Source: Agelas oroides (Eukaryota; Porifera; Demospongiae; Agelasida; Agelasidae). Taken from it: a stretch of 64,000 nucleotides of DNA. This document shows, one piece after another, positions 34,501 through 46,500 of this stretch. A program made the translations under genes and the position numbers. The stretch is from positions 15,187,812 to 15,251,811 of the forward strand of contig OX422183.1 in NCBI GenBank assembly GCA_949130485.1. The letters run 5' to 3'. Each line of letters opens with the position of its first letter. Position 1 is the stretch's first letter. Under the pieces are notes generated by a model that did not search any database, was not told where the DNA came from, and worked only from the letters and a program-made list of their open reading frames with translations.

Positions 34501-37500
34501 TGGGATTGTATCATGATAATTTTAATAATTAAACTCCTTGAACTGTATATCCTCCATTAGATTTGATTTTGCGTAACATAGATGGTAAACCCTACAAAGG
34601 CCAGTACAGCATCACTGGGCTCCTTGCAGATACAAGCAATGGCAAAAATTGGCGAACATATAACACTGTAATTCGAAACTGTGTAGCTTGTCATGAAAAA
34701 GGAGCTGTCATTTTAACTAACTGCTCGTTCTCTGAGTTTCAGTATTCACTGTAGATAAGAAAATTGTCTTCATTAAATAGATTTGCTAATGTGGCAGACA
34801 AGAAGAACTAAACAAAGAAAAAATGACTGTGTTTTATTTTGATGTTTTTGTCTGGCTATGTGCTTGATGATACAGGTGAGTAGTGAATGGTACAAAGAAA
34901 TATTCATTTTCCATTCTAAACATCATTAATTATTCACTCACCTACTTCACAACTGCATTGCAAAGGAGTAAATGATCATTGACAGAATACTTCAGTACTA
35001 GTCTCACAGCCAGATGAGTTTGGAGTCTGGCCAAAAAGACAGGTACCCCAAAAATAAGGGCACCTATTTATTATAACAACTACATCATAGTTGTGAGCAC
35101 CTAGCTCCCTTTTACCACGCAAAAAGTATGATTGGGTGGTATGTTTCACTAGTTTTATACCTCCAGAGTCAAGTAAACTAGGAACACAAGCTAAAGACTA
35201 ACATAATATATCTAAAGCTTCTCACCAAAGACCTTTCAAAATTACATTGTATAGTTCCATTCCAAGCACTATAATTTAGTGGGTGAGGGGTTGGTTGATT
35301 GGCAACATTCCCTCTTGTTCTTGGAATGCATTGAATGTGAGCCAAGAAATAGCAAGGAGAGAAACTATTGGCCTAAAGCATATCAAATCTACGTTCATAC
35401 TATTGTACACTGGCATGTTGTTTCATGTGTTTTATTGTCTAAAAAGCTGTTGTTCACGAGTTTTACTATCATCTGACATTCACAGTGTTGCCTCAGGGAT
35501 AAAGAAAATTCAAGGATTCTTCTCACTGCTAAGGACTCTCAAGGAAACAGAATTGCACACCTGGCAGCTGCTTCAGGAAATACTGAAGTGTTTGAGGTAT
35601 CTAATATGGCTATATCTGTAAGCTAGTTATATAGAAATTGCTTATGCAATGATGTTGTGATACCATGTTATTGATAAATCAGTTGCATTAGACCTAGGAT
35701 GCTTTGCACAAGTTGCCATCTCAATTCATCTAAACTCTTTTCCAAGTTTTTAGTAACCCTGATAATGGTGCATTAAATCTCTTAAAGCTGAGCTCTGATA
35801 TAGCTTGGATTGGTCTTGTGGCTATTGTACCTCCTATATTACTAATAATACGATAATCCCAGATATCACAGCAATCCAGTGTGCTACATACGTATGTACG
35901 TATACTGGTATCATTCTACTATAAACTAAGCTTCTATATAATGTGATTTGTGAGTATGGGGAACACCCAAGCTAATTCACTCAACTTCATGTGGAATGTA
36001 ATAACTAGTAATAATCCTACTCATAGCTGTGGTTATCAATAGCTGGAAACTGGCAGAATTATATGTATGAGTCGTATGGATTAAGACTTCAATTTAATAT
36101 CGTGTACTGTAAAGATTATGAAACATCAGCTTCTTCATGCAATATGAGATTTGCAATTAACAGCCATTCCCTTGTGCTATCATTATAGCTGTACTCAAAA
36201 TTATGCTATAGATATTCTACAGTAAGGAGTTTGCAGAGGCTGTTTTCTCTCATCAAAACTTTGAAGGCAAGACTCCACTTGAACTGGCAGTTGAGAAAGG
36301 ACATGTCAAGTGAGAGACAAGACTATGTTTGATGTATTGGTTGTTTGTAATTACTGATCTTCCTGCATGCACACCAGCATACTCAAGACACTTCAAACCT
36401 GTGTTGATGAAAGAAGAAAAGGCCAAAGACAACAGCGTCAGCTGAAAACAGAATGGTGGGACAAAATGGTCCCTTGTTTCCTCTACGCTTCCTCATGTGG
36501 TTCATTGGATGCTGTCAAATATTTTATTGACAGTGGGAAAGAGCCTGACATCAGGTATATTTTAAAGCAGCATGTACATGCATTATGCTTCATCTCAAAA
36601 CAAGGAATCAAGTGTCTTTGATAAATCCACTAACTTGCCCAATTGTATTATACATGCACAAAAACTGTTCAGTCCAGTCAATTGCTTTCCAGCCTATAAC
36701 TGTTCAGTTTGAGTGCAGTTCAGCAATATTAGACACAACCGATAGAGGAAGGTCCCAGCTAAGTTTGTTCCATGGATGGGGTTAGACTGAGTGACGGACT
36801 TACATACCTATAGATATGTATAGGTTCATGTATAGGCACAATGCTAGTATACGTAGGTTCACCAAAAAATTATAGGTTGATCTGCCTATCAGCTGGGTAA
36901 CAGGTACAAGCTCGCTTTTTTAGCTATGTTATAGGCGGCTAATTCTGAGAACACACTCTTGAATACTCATTTGTGTGTACTTTCCATCTCCGTAGAGTGT
37001 ATTACTTGCCTTCATACAATCTTCACTGTCTTTTTATTTTTGTACATGGGCACTCCAGTGATGATGATGGCAAAACCCCTCTCCTGTGTGCTGCTAAATC
37101 TGGTCATGACAAGGTAGTGAGTGGCCTACCTACTCACATTTGAGAAAGTTCGAACTGAGCTGAGAAAGCTTCCAGAGAAAGTGGGGAGTGCAAGTGTAAG
37201 CTATGTACAGCCATTTTTAAACTTATGTTACAAATGCCGGTTTGCCGGTTTAGCCTCGTTCCCAGGCTCGTCCACGCACGAGCCTGGGAACAAGGCTAAT
37301 GCCAGTTTAGCCAGATTCACAAGCAGTCTTGACTTTAGGATGTAGTAGGTGTGACAGGAGTATTGTTATATTATTACTGATCATCTGCAGGAATCCCCGC
37401 TTCTGATCGCCGCTCAAAATGGGCACACTAGGTGTGTCATGCTTCTACTGCAAAAAGGAGGCAATGTACTCCAGAGGGACTACAAGGGCAGAAACTGTCT

Positions 37501-40500
37501 GATGCTTGCCATTCAATATCACCATAGGTATGGGGACTCTTTTGACATGATTATATCACTGCATGTGGAAACCTTTTAAGTGCATCCAACAACTATATAT
37601 GTATTGAGATACCGTATTTCCTTGATTTCTTCCCACCCTTGAATTAATCCCGCATGCACGTGCTCGCTTGAGCTAAAGAAAATTAATCCCGCCCTCGAAC
37701 AGTTCCCGCACGGTTCACAGACATGCTCATTGCTGGCAACGATGACGACTTGGACAGCTCAGATTGCTTGTCTGTACTCACGCACTGTACTGCACTGTAC
37801 GTACCTAGTATTTGTGCTGTACAAAGACGTCAGCCATGTTCATTTCGATGGCACACACGCGATCGGATCGCACGCCGGACTAGGCTGAAGTTAATTGAAC
37901 CCGACCACATTTTGTTCCCGCCCTCATATTGTACCTGCTGGTAAGTACGGTCTGAAATTAATGGTACCCGTGGGAAGTAACCAAGGAAATACGCTATATA
38001 AGCATACAAAAACTATTGTATATAGCAGTAGCTACAAAAGTGTATGTGATATGTAGATGACTTGGTTGTTCTGGCTCCTTCATCAGATTTCGGCTATTAT
38101 TGAAGTTTAATCCCTCCATACTTCTCCTGTTACCAATCTTGCACTGCTTACTAGCTTTTATGGCCAGCAACTCTCCTTTATGACATGGACCCTTAGAGGA
38201 TTGATTTTAGAAACCCTCCCATCATGTTGATCACTTTCTTCATTAATCATATAGGTATTTAAAGTATGTATTGTAAGGCTATAATTATACCAACTGTGCA
38301 GATTTATCCCAAATTGCATGGCTATCGACCAATCAAATGCGGATTTCACTTTTTGCACGGCTCAGCTGTGCAAAAAGTGAAATCTGCATCTGATTGTTCA
38401 ATAGTAGTACCACAGGCGCCTGGATAGACCTAGCAACGGCATTGTAAACAATTCAACCGCGAAAGAAAACAATGGCAGAAGGTTGTATTAGCTGCTCTCC
38501 TTGTGAATTGTCGACGAAAATCGCTACTCCTTCGAGTTCGAAGCTGAAATAAAATGGCCATTACCATGCCTTTGAATCTTTCGGGTCACCGGAGCCTGGC
38601 GGCGAATTGCTGGTAGGTGGCAGAAGGTTGTGCCTGTTCTCCTAGCCGATTGCTCTGTGTTTCTTGGTGAACGAGATCGAGTAGAGCATCATTCAGGTTT
38701 GCTATGCCGCTTCACATGCTTTGTGGCCTGGTACCTGCGCTGAATACGAGGCTATACGCTTTGTGGATCAAACGGTCATTTGCCACGCCTTCTACTCTTC
38801 CCACTGCACTAGCGCTAACTAGTCATTCCGCCCTCCTCTCGTACTCGCTGGAAAGTTGTTTCAGTTCGTTTTCTCATGCAGTAGTGCATGTTACTATCAC
38901 TGTCAAAAGTAAAAGTGTAATAGGTGAAGAAACAAAGAGAACCTATATGATTAATTTGATACCATGACTAGCAGTGCAATTTGGGATTAATTACACTCGT
39001 AAGGTTAGTAATTTCACTTGGCTTCGCCTCGTGAAATTACAAACCTTACTTGTGCAATTAATCCCAAATTGCACTGCTAGCCATGGTATTACATATACAA
39101 AATATTCTTTGTTTAGTATCAAATTGCATGACATGGAAACACATGGTATAGGTTGGGTTGTGGACGTTCTATGGATTGAAGTACTGTGTCTAGTGCTGAT
39201 TTATGAATCTAGCCACACCCACTCTAACAAGCTTTTACTAGTCATTGCTTTCAGCAAGTGAACACACATCTAGAATGAAAAATGTCAGAAAGGGGCCCTT
39301 GCAAGGTAAGCAGGAGAATTCCCAAAGCCCATTTGTGCAATTGAGAAGAGAAATGGCGCGCTCAGGATCAATCCAGGCTTTCTATAGTCAAGCATATAAA
39401 ACTACATACATGACGTGCTTTTACTGTTCAGATCCCACCCACATGTTTGCCCTTGTCTCACCCTTTCTGCTGGCACAAATCTAATCTCCAGAATACAACA
39501 ATTCAAAAGTGACATCATAAAGCTGAAAACTGACATCAAAAGAAGTCATTTGGATAAGGGTTTGTAAAGCTCCAAGCCATGGCACTATACTTGTTCAAAA
39601 GTGTACTGATGTCATGCACATGTGCCTGATAATAATCATACATAACCAGTTTAGTTGTTGCACATGTGGTTATCCACAAGTACTGAGCGAGCACCACATA
39701 ATGAAGTACTACTGATGATTGTCAAGCTAGCCTAGTTGAGCTCGTAAACCAGCATGCATAACACAGAATTTGTTGTGCATTACAGTTATGCATGACACAG
39801 TCAATACAGCCAACTCTAAGTTAGTTACCCACTCTGACTGCATATTATATACCTTATCTTTTCCAGAGCTACTGCACTGGCGATTCTTTCTGGCAAGGAT
39901 GGCATGAAAGCACTGAAAACAGACAAGAGTCCTCTGGGTACTAGTAAGCAAGATGTTACTCCTCTGCAAGAGTCAGTCAAAAGAAACCAATCTCAACTGC
40001 AATCAAGCAAAGAGGACACGACTCCTACTCCTCTGCAAGAGTCAGTCAAAAGAAACCAATCTCAACTGCAATCAAGCAAAGAGGACACGACTCCTACTCC
40101 TCTGCAAGAGTCAGTCAAAAGAAACCAATCTCAACTGCAATCAAGCAAAGAGGACACGACTCCTACTCCTCTGCAAGAGTCAGTCAAAAGAAACCAATCT
40201 CAACTGCAATCAAGCAAAGAGGACACGACTCCTACTCCTCTGCAAGAGTTGGTCAAAAGAAACCAATCTCAACTGCAATCAAGCAGAAAGGACAAGACTC
40301 CTACTCCTCTGCAACTGTTGGTCAAAGAAATGCCAGGTGAGACAGTGCCTCATTCCCAGATCTACATTCCTCCATATAATTATGCATTTCCAATGTGTTC
40401 TGGTACATGTACATGTAGTGCTTAGATGCTTTTTTGTAGATTAAGGCAAATTTTAACATACTTTGATACTGTAGCGGGTTGAAAACAAATTCACATAGAT

Positions 40501-43500
40501 TTAAACAACGAACTTAATGTTGAAAGCTGTATGAAGTCCAGCAATGGGCAAGTCTTCAATGTTGATCTATTTACACATACATGTAAACAAATATCAGTCT
40601 CATAATGAGAGTACATACACCTGTTATTGGCAATAATCTGGAGCAATACTTATGTTATAGACCTTGCAGAGTATGTGCTGAACAAATGTGTTATTCAAGC
40701 TGGAGGTTACAACCTTGATCTTTTGGAAGACCAAATCAATGATGACCATGAAAATCACATTCTTTCATTGATGGTAAGCTCTTAGAATAGCACAGTGAAA
40801 GTTGCATAAAATTAGGCTTACTGTGGATAGGTTATTGGCTCTAGATTGGAAAATTTCTGTTGTTAAAATAAATATTTTCATTTATTTTACATGCATGTAA
40901 GGAAACATTACACAATGGGCACAGAACTTTGAGTCTTCCATGTACCTATGTATATTGTATGATTGCCTTTCTAACGACTCTACAGTGGATGGTACCACCA
41001 AAGGTAAATGCCCGAGTACATTTTCGACAGCCAAAGCTACAAAGTCAGTGATACCCATCACTCTTGGCACATGCTGAGAGGCTGCTGTCATAACCAAGTG
41101 CTGGTGAACAGTTACTTTGGTATGTACTGTGGATGCTTTATGCAGACTAAAGGCCTTGAGATCCAGCCCGAAAATTGAAAAGTGTCATGGATATATACTG
41201 TCTATTTTCTGCCATTATGCCAGAAATTTAGTAGCTCAGTGGTAAGTGCATCTGACAGAAATTCTCCAATGAGCCAAAAAGAATGTAAAAAGGTCTTTTG
41301 ACTCTCCTTCACAAAAAGTGTATTTAACTGACACAGTGTCCCCAGTGGGTCTGACTATAGACTATGAGAATTATCACTATTTTACACTTCAGCAGCTCAA
41401 TTTAATGCCACATGTACACACAGTGCTTTCTCAAGCAGAAATTAACTTACATATTTCAACACTATTACACTTCATTATCATTTTCAATTGCCTAATTGTT
41501 AAATTTCAGATTGAGCATAAGCCAGCACTTCTAGAGCACCGACTGGTAAAGAAATACTTCTTCCAAAAGTTTTGGCTAACAGCTTTCCCACTGCTACTAC
41601 TCAACCTGCTGTTCTACTTCACTCTCCTGGTTACCCTCAACACCTTTGCTTTGTTGATACCCAGGCCTGGATCGGATAACTGTAAGAGATGATCAATCGT
41701 GGGTGTTTATTGATAATAATGTGATTCATGGCATATGTGTATTTTTTTTTGTTTTTTTTTGTTTGGGGAAGGCTTTAGAATATGTTTCCTCAGCTGTGAA
41801 TGAGCACAAGTTTGATGGTATGAGGTACAAATTCAGGAAAATGAACTCAGCACTTTCCTGATGGAGAGAATTTCCCAGTTGATCGACCCTTATCAGAGTT
41901 TAGACTGGGTGACTACCAGGTGTTGCCATTCAATACTATACCTGTGTAGTATAATGGAGGGTTGGTGGTTACCCTGTGGTCATAGCTTAGTGATCAGAGC
42001 ACTGGCAGCTGATGCCAGGGGGTCTGGGTTCAATTCCCAGGGACTACCAGCTTTTCACTTTCCCCCTCATATGTTTTGAGTATGTGTTCATTCTTTATTG
42101 CAGGCTCTAGTTTTGAGTGCCAAGGTGAGCTCTTGTACAGTACCTATCTTGTCATTGAATTCTTTAAGAATATCATAGTGGTGTGCTGACCAATATACTC
42201 AAACATCAAAATCAGCTTAGTTAGACAACAAATACACATTCTCATAATATATTAGTTTAAAAAATCACATGTAGCAATTACTCAAAGATTCTACTTGGAA
42301 GCAAGCTATCTGAACACACTTCACCTGTCATTAGATATGTGCTATATGTACTTACTACAGTTTGTGAAAGTGAAGCATGCTCAGATGTGGTCAACACAAA
42401 AAGACAATTACTTCACAATTCCAAAGAACTACTATATGCTTTAATCTGCCTGAAAAGTAGAAATTCTGGATTTCCCTTGAAATGTAACTACTAATATCAT
42501 GGTGTATGGTAGTACGTCATATATTGGGATGGCCCGAAGAAAATTGAGGCCGCATAAGTGCACAAATGACACACTCAAAATGTCTGCGTTAGATTAGTCA
42601 ACGGCCTCTATCAGTCATTATCCGTTAACTTCGCGGGAAAGCATCGCTGAAGTACCAGACCGGCAAGTTGCTAAAACGGGAAAATCATCTATCTTCTGAC
42701 TTTCTTTCTTCTCTCTGTGTAAGCCAGGCTAGCACAATAACAGCTAAAGCTATTACAAGGATTCAAACACGAAAAAAACAACATAAATCACTGGGTATTG
42801 CACTCACCACCTATTGTTCTCGAAGAACTCGAACTAGTTGGCGGTTCTCAGGTAGCCGCATGCTTATGCTTGCCGCTATACGACATTTTGTTAGCTTATA
42901 ATATTATTCATAGCAACCACGCCCCCAGAAGCTCAACCGAGGATGTGCTTAGCTAGCTTATGTGTGATAAGAAGGCAGCAGCTGACACAGCAGTATGTGA
43001 AGCCTGCAACAGCCCCAAGGTCAGACTTGAAGACTGCACTTGAAAGTGGGATGGAACCGTCAAAAACCAACCACACTAGATGGAAATGACACCACATTAC
43101 TTTCACACCATCCCTACATCTTGTGCCATTTTTCCAACTCTCTACATGCACTTTGGCCTATTCACACCCACTAAAAGAATGCATAACTACACACCAACAA
43201 GACACTTAGCCCTGCTCACTCCACAGCCTAACCCATATGTGCCGTGTTCAACAGCAACAAAAGTTCACAACATAACTGACACTCCAACATGCCACACAGA
43301 CTCAGCACCGCTCATGCACTGCTCATGCACTCCACAGCTTCTGCATACAAGACAGAACACATCTGCCATGCTCAGTAGTGATTAAGTTGCAGCCACCCAC
43401 AACATGACTTCTCTATGCACATCAACATGCACTACACACTCATACCACCCCACTGCCTTCCACAACCCTCCTATGTGCACAAATAACGAACACAAGGCAT

Positions 43501-46500
43501 ATAATTATGTTATAGTCTAAGGATTTCATGAGTTAAATTGTGTTTTGTCAACAGAAGTATTTCTCACTGTCACAATTTTAGGTCTAGGTAAAGGTTATCG
43601 GAGATTTCTGGCTGCAGCAGACGATCTGCTGTATTTACTGTCCGCTATTGGATTTCTGGTGGAGTTTGTGCAGCTTATGAACCGAGGGAAGAGGTACTTC
43701 TGGGATTTTGACAACTACCTTCAGTTGACTTTGTACACTTTGACCATCCTCTTCATTGATGACTTCGACCATGAGTGCTGGTGCTCCACCGCTTGGCAGT
43801 GGCAGATAGGAGCCTTTGCAGTGTTCTTCTCCTGGCTCAACTTCATCTTCGTCCTCAAATACATGCCTTATACTGCGGTCCCAATCAACATGTTTCTTAG
43901 CATCTGTGTTGCATTCTTAAGGATGATTTTTCTACCAATAGTGCTGATACTGGCCTTTGGTATACCCTTCTACATGGTCTTTGTGAAAGTGAGTTGTCAA
44001 TAAGCAGGCAAACTTTAAACCATTCATTAACACTACATAAAGCCTCATTCCCATGTTCTCATGTGGGCGAAGAAAAGCAAGGCCTGGTACAATCTGTTTG
44101 CACGTGTGCCAGTTTGTCTTTTGCTGAACTGCTGTCTGTGCAGTATCAATTTCTCTTGGTAACCTATACATACCTACTGTAAAATTGCGATGAAATGCAG
44201 TTTGCAAGGCCACACTGCAGAATTATGATTCCTGTGAGCAAACAATACTTTTTTAGAAAAAATTTTTTAACAAATTTATTGTCCTGGCAAATAAATATAT
44301 ATTTTTTGTATAAAAAACAAACAAACAATATATATATATGAATAAACTTATAGAAAAGTGTCAGTGTCCAATTGTCCCCAGTACTGATGCTGCGTTTATT
44401 ATTTATATCCACCCATGTATGAGAGCTTGGGGAGAAGGCTACACTATATAGATGATACTCTCGTCTATATGTCAGAACTACTGTTTCAATACAGTTTACA
44501 ACAAATGCAACAAAATTGGTAATGTACATAGGAAGATGTCAGTTCAAATGGTGATAGAAGATGATCTGATGTTGAATGGAAAGAAAGGACTGATAGTTCC
44601 ATGTGCCTGTGCTCAGAAGTATTATGAAACCACTAAGCTAGATAACCAGGTTTAAAAACCATACATGACATTAACAGAAGATTCACCAAGTTTTGTACAT
44701 AATTACACTGAATACCATCATTTAGATATTCCGGAAGTCCCTACAGGGCTTTTAAGAGCATACATGCAGGAGTTAAAACCTTTTAACTACTAGTGACAAC
44801 TATAGCAACTTGGGTCACATGTTATCAGTTAGCGCAATCCATTTTGAACAGAGGTTCTGTGCTAACCAAAAGGGCGAAACAGGAGGAGGTGGGTGGGTGT
44901 CATGTGCTGTCAACCTCCAGGTGACTGGGTGACAGTAGGGGCTCAATTTCTAGCACTGTAGGCAGCTTTTAGTCCGGAGGAGCATTCTCTGGTCAGAGAG
45001 CCTTGACTATTGAATGCTTGCTAATGAGTTGGTATAGTCAAAGTCGTGAACTTGCAAAGTACATCTGTGGGTTAAGTTTCCAGTACTAACTCCCAGCAGA
45101 AGAGATGGAAGGTGTCAATAGTCTAAAAAAGACCTCTAGAAAATCCAGTTCAGTACGTAAAGGAATAACAAATTTGGAGGCATTATACTCAAAGAGGGTA
45201 CAAGTCTCTATGGTATTATATGTGCATCCATTTTAGTTACAATGCCAATTATGTAGTACGTATGTTTGGACAATCATCCTTGGAAAGTAAAAAGTATAGG
45301 TATATAGACATTCTCTTTGTCTCTTCTACAGGAAGCAGAACACCTTCCTGCATTTCGATCTCCTTACCATGCTATAGCAAAGACCTTGCTTCAGCTAGCT
45401 GGGGAGTTCGATTTTGAAGCCACCTTCAACCAAGGCAGTGCTCTACTCTACACTCCAACTACCTATATCCTGTTCATCACCTTTCTGATAACCATGCCAA
45501 TATTATTCATCAACCTCTTGGTTAGTTGCTGCTGCTGTATACTGAATATATCTAGGTCACAGTTAGTCTGGCTGTGAAGTTCAATCTGTCAACAATGCAA
45601 GTATTTCGCTCAGTTTTGATGATGTACAGGACATTGTCTATCACCATGCAGAATGCTTTGGCTGTTGGAGAAACTCGGGAGATAATCGAGAAAGCAGAAC
45701 TTACTACACTTAAACTTCGGGTAACTAGCCCCTTAATTGTATTCAATTGTTTACGGTGTGGCCAACAATTGAGGTAAGAGGCTTGATGGTATTTTTTGGT
45801 CTCACAGGTGGAGTTGATCCTGGAACGAGAAAGGATGACTAAATGGGAAAAGAATTATTTTGTCAGCTTTATTATCAAAATAGATAACTGGTTGCAGGAA
45901 ATTATAAGTTTTATTCTGGACATGTTTGGAAACACCCATCATCCCTGTGATGCAAGCAAGTACAAGGAACGGAACCAGAACATCTACAGTACAGTGATGG
46001 TAGGTATAACAGTATTTTGCCAACAGACCATTCCCACTCCCTGTTTATCTCCTATAACCAGGTGTCAACATATTATTATATTTATAATCTCTATGCAGGC
46101 ACGGAATCCAGTGAGAGAAGATATCAGTAAATTGAAAGACGATGTTACTCACTTCAAACAGGAGTTGATGGTATGTATATTATATATAGGCATTGTCCAT
46201 AGCATGGTGTTTGCTATCCACCAAAAGACACCGTAGGCTGTTTAAACCACTCCCAGCCCACAGTCCTATCACCACACCAAAATCCCTCCTCATCACTCAT
46301 TCATAAGAAACAAGCTTTGGCAAAATCAATGTAACCATACTGCCCCAGACTTCCATATTTCAGATCTGAGTTCTTTGAACTATTAATTGTCAGATAAAAC
46401 CAACATCACCATCATGACATAACAATGATGTTAATTTTGTTGCCATGAATATACTGTATCTGAATAACACTGGACATTTTCAGGAAAGCTAATAAAATGA

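Larger units (their letters stand above)
30291..40773 (+). other. Gene 2 ankyrin-repeat exons
   Basis: Ten exons encode the ankyrin stack. Exon 30291-30477 ends LVNQGA plus one base and joins 31758 to make the classic GADVNAK boundary, which confirms this junction. Repeats include TGKTALHVAAEDNDVKSVQL, MNPFMMAIEKGHLEVVKAMI, GNRIAHLAAASGNTEVFE, KTPLELAVEKGHVNILKTLK, KTPLLCAAKSGHDKV and SPLLIAAQNGHTRCVMLLLQ. Together with the leader helix I count about 13 repeats. Exon 39867-40336 is enlarged by a 69-bp coding minisatellite, and exon 37059-37195 carries the 4-bp insertion. The closing linker exon is shorter than in gene 1. Confidence 0.8.
41510..45720 (+). other. Gene 2 transmembrane/pore exons
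   Basis: Exon 41510-41681 has EHKPALLEHRLV and S1 (FPLLLLNLLFYFTLLVTLNT). The 21-bp exon 42104-42124 is the only S1-S2 loop microexon; gene 1 has an additional 27-bp one. Exon 43582-43988 carries S2-S5 with the same WQWQIGAFAVFFSWLNFIF block. Exon 45332-45520 has the pore loop (QLAGEFDFEATFNQGS) and S6. Exon 45652-45720 gives ALAVGETREIIEKAEL, where gene 1 has GLAVGDTQKE. All splice phases equal those of gene 1, and no stop or frame break is seen here. Confidence 0.85.

Noticed and set aside
39953-40444. 163-codon plus-strand ORF rich in LLLLCKSQSKETNLN units
   Set aside because: Alternative-frame shadow of the 69-bp array; the true frame is fixed by the paralogue and flanking splice phases.
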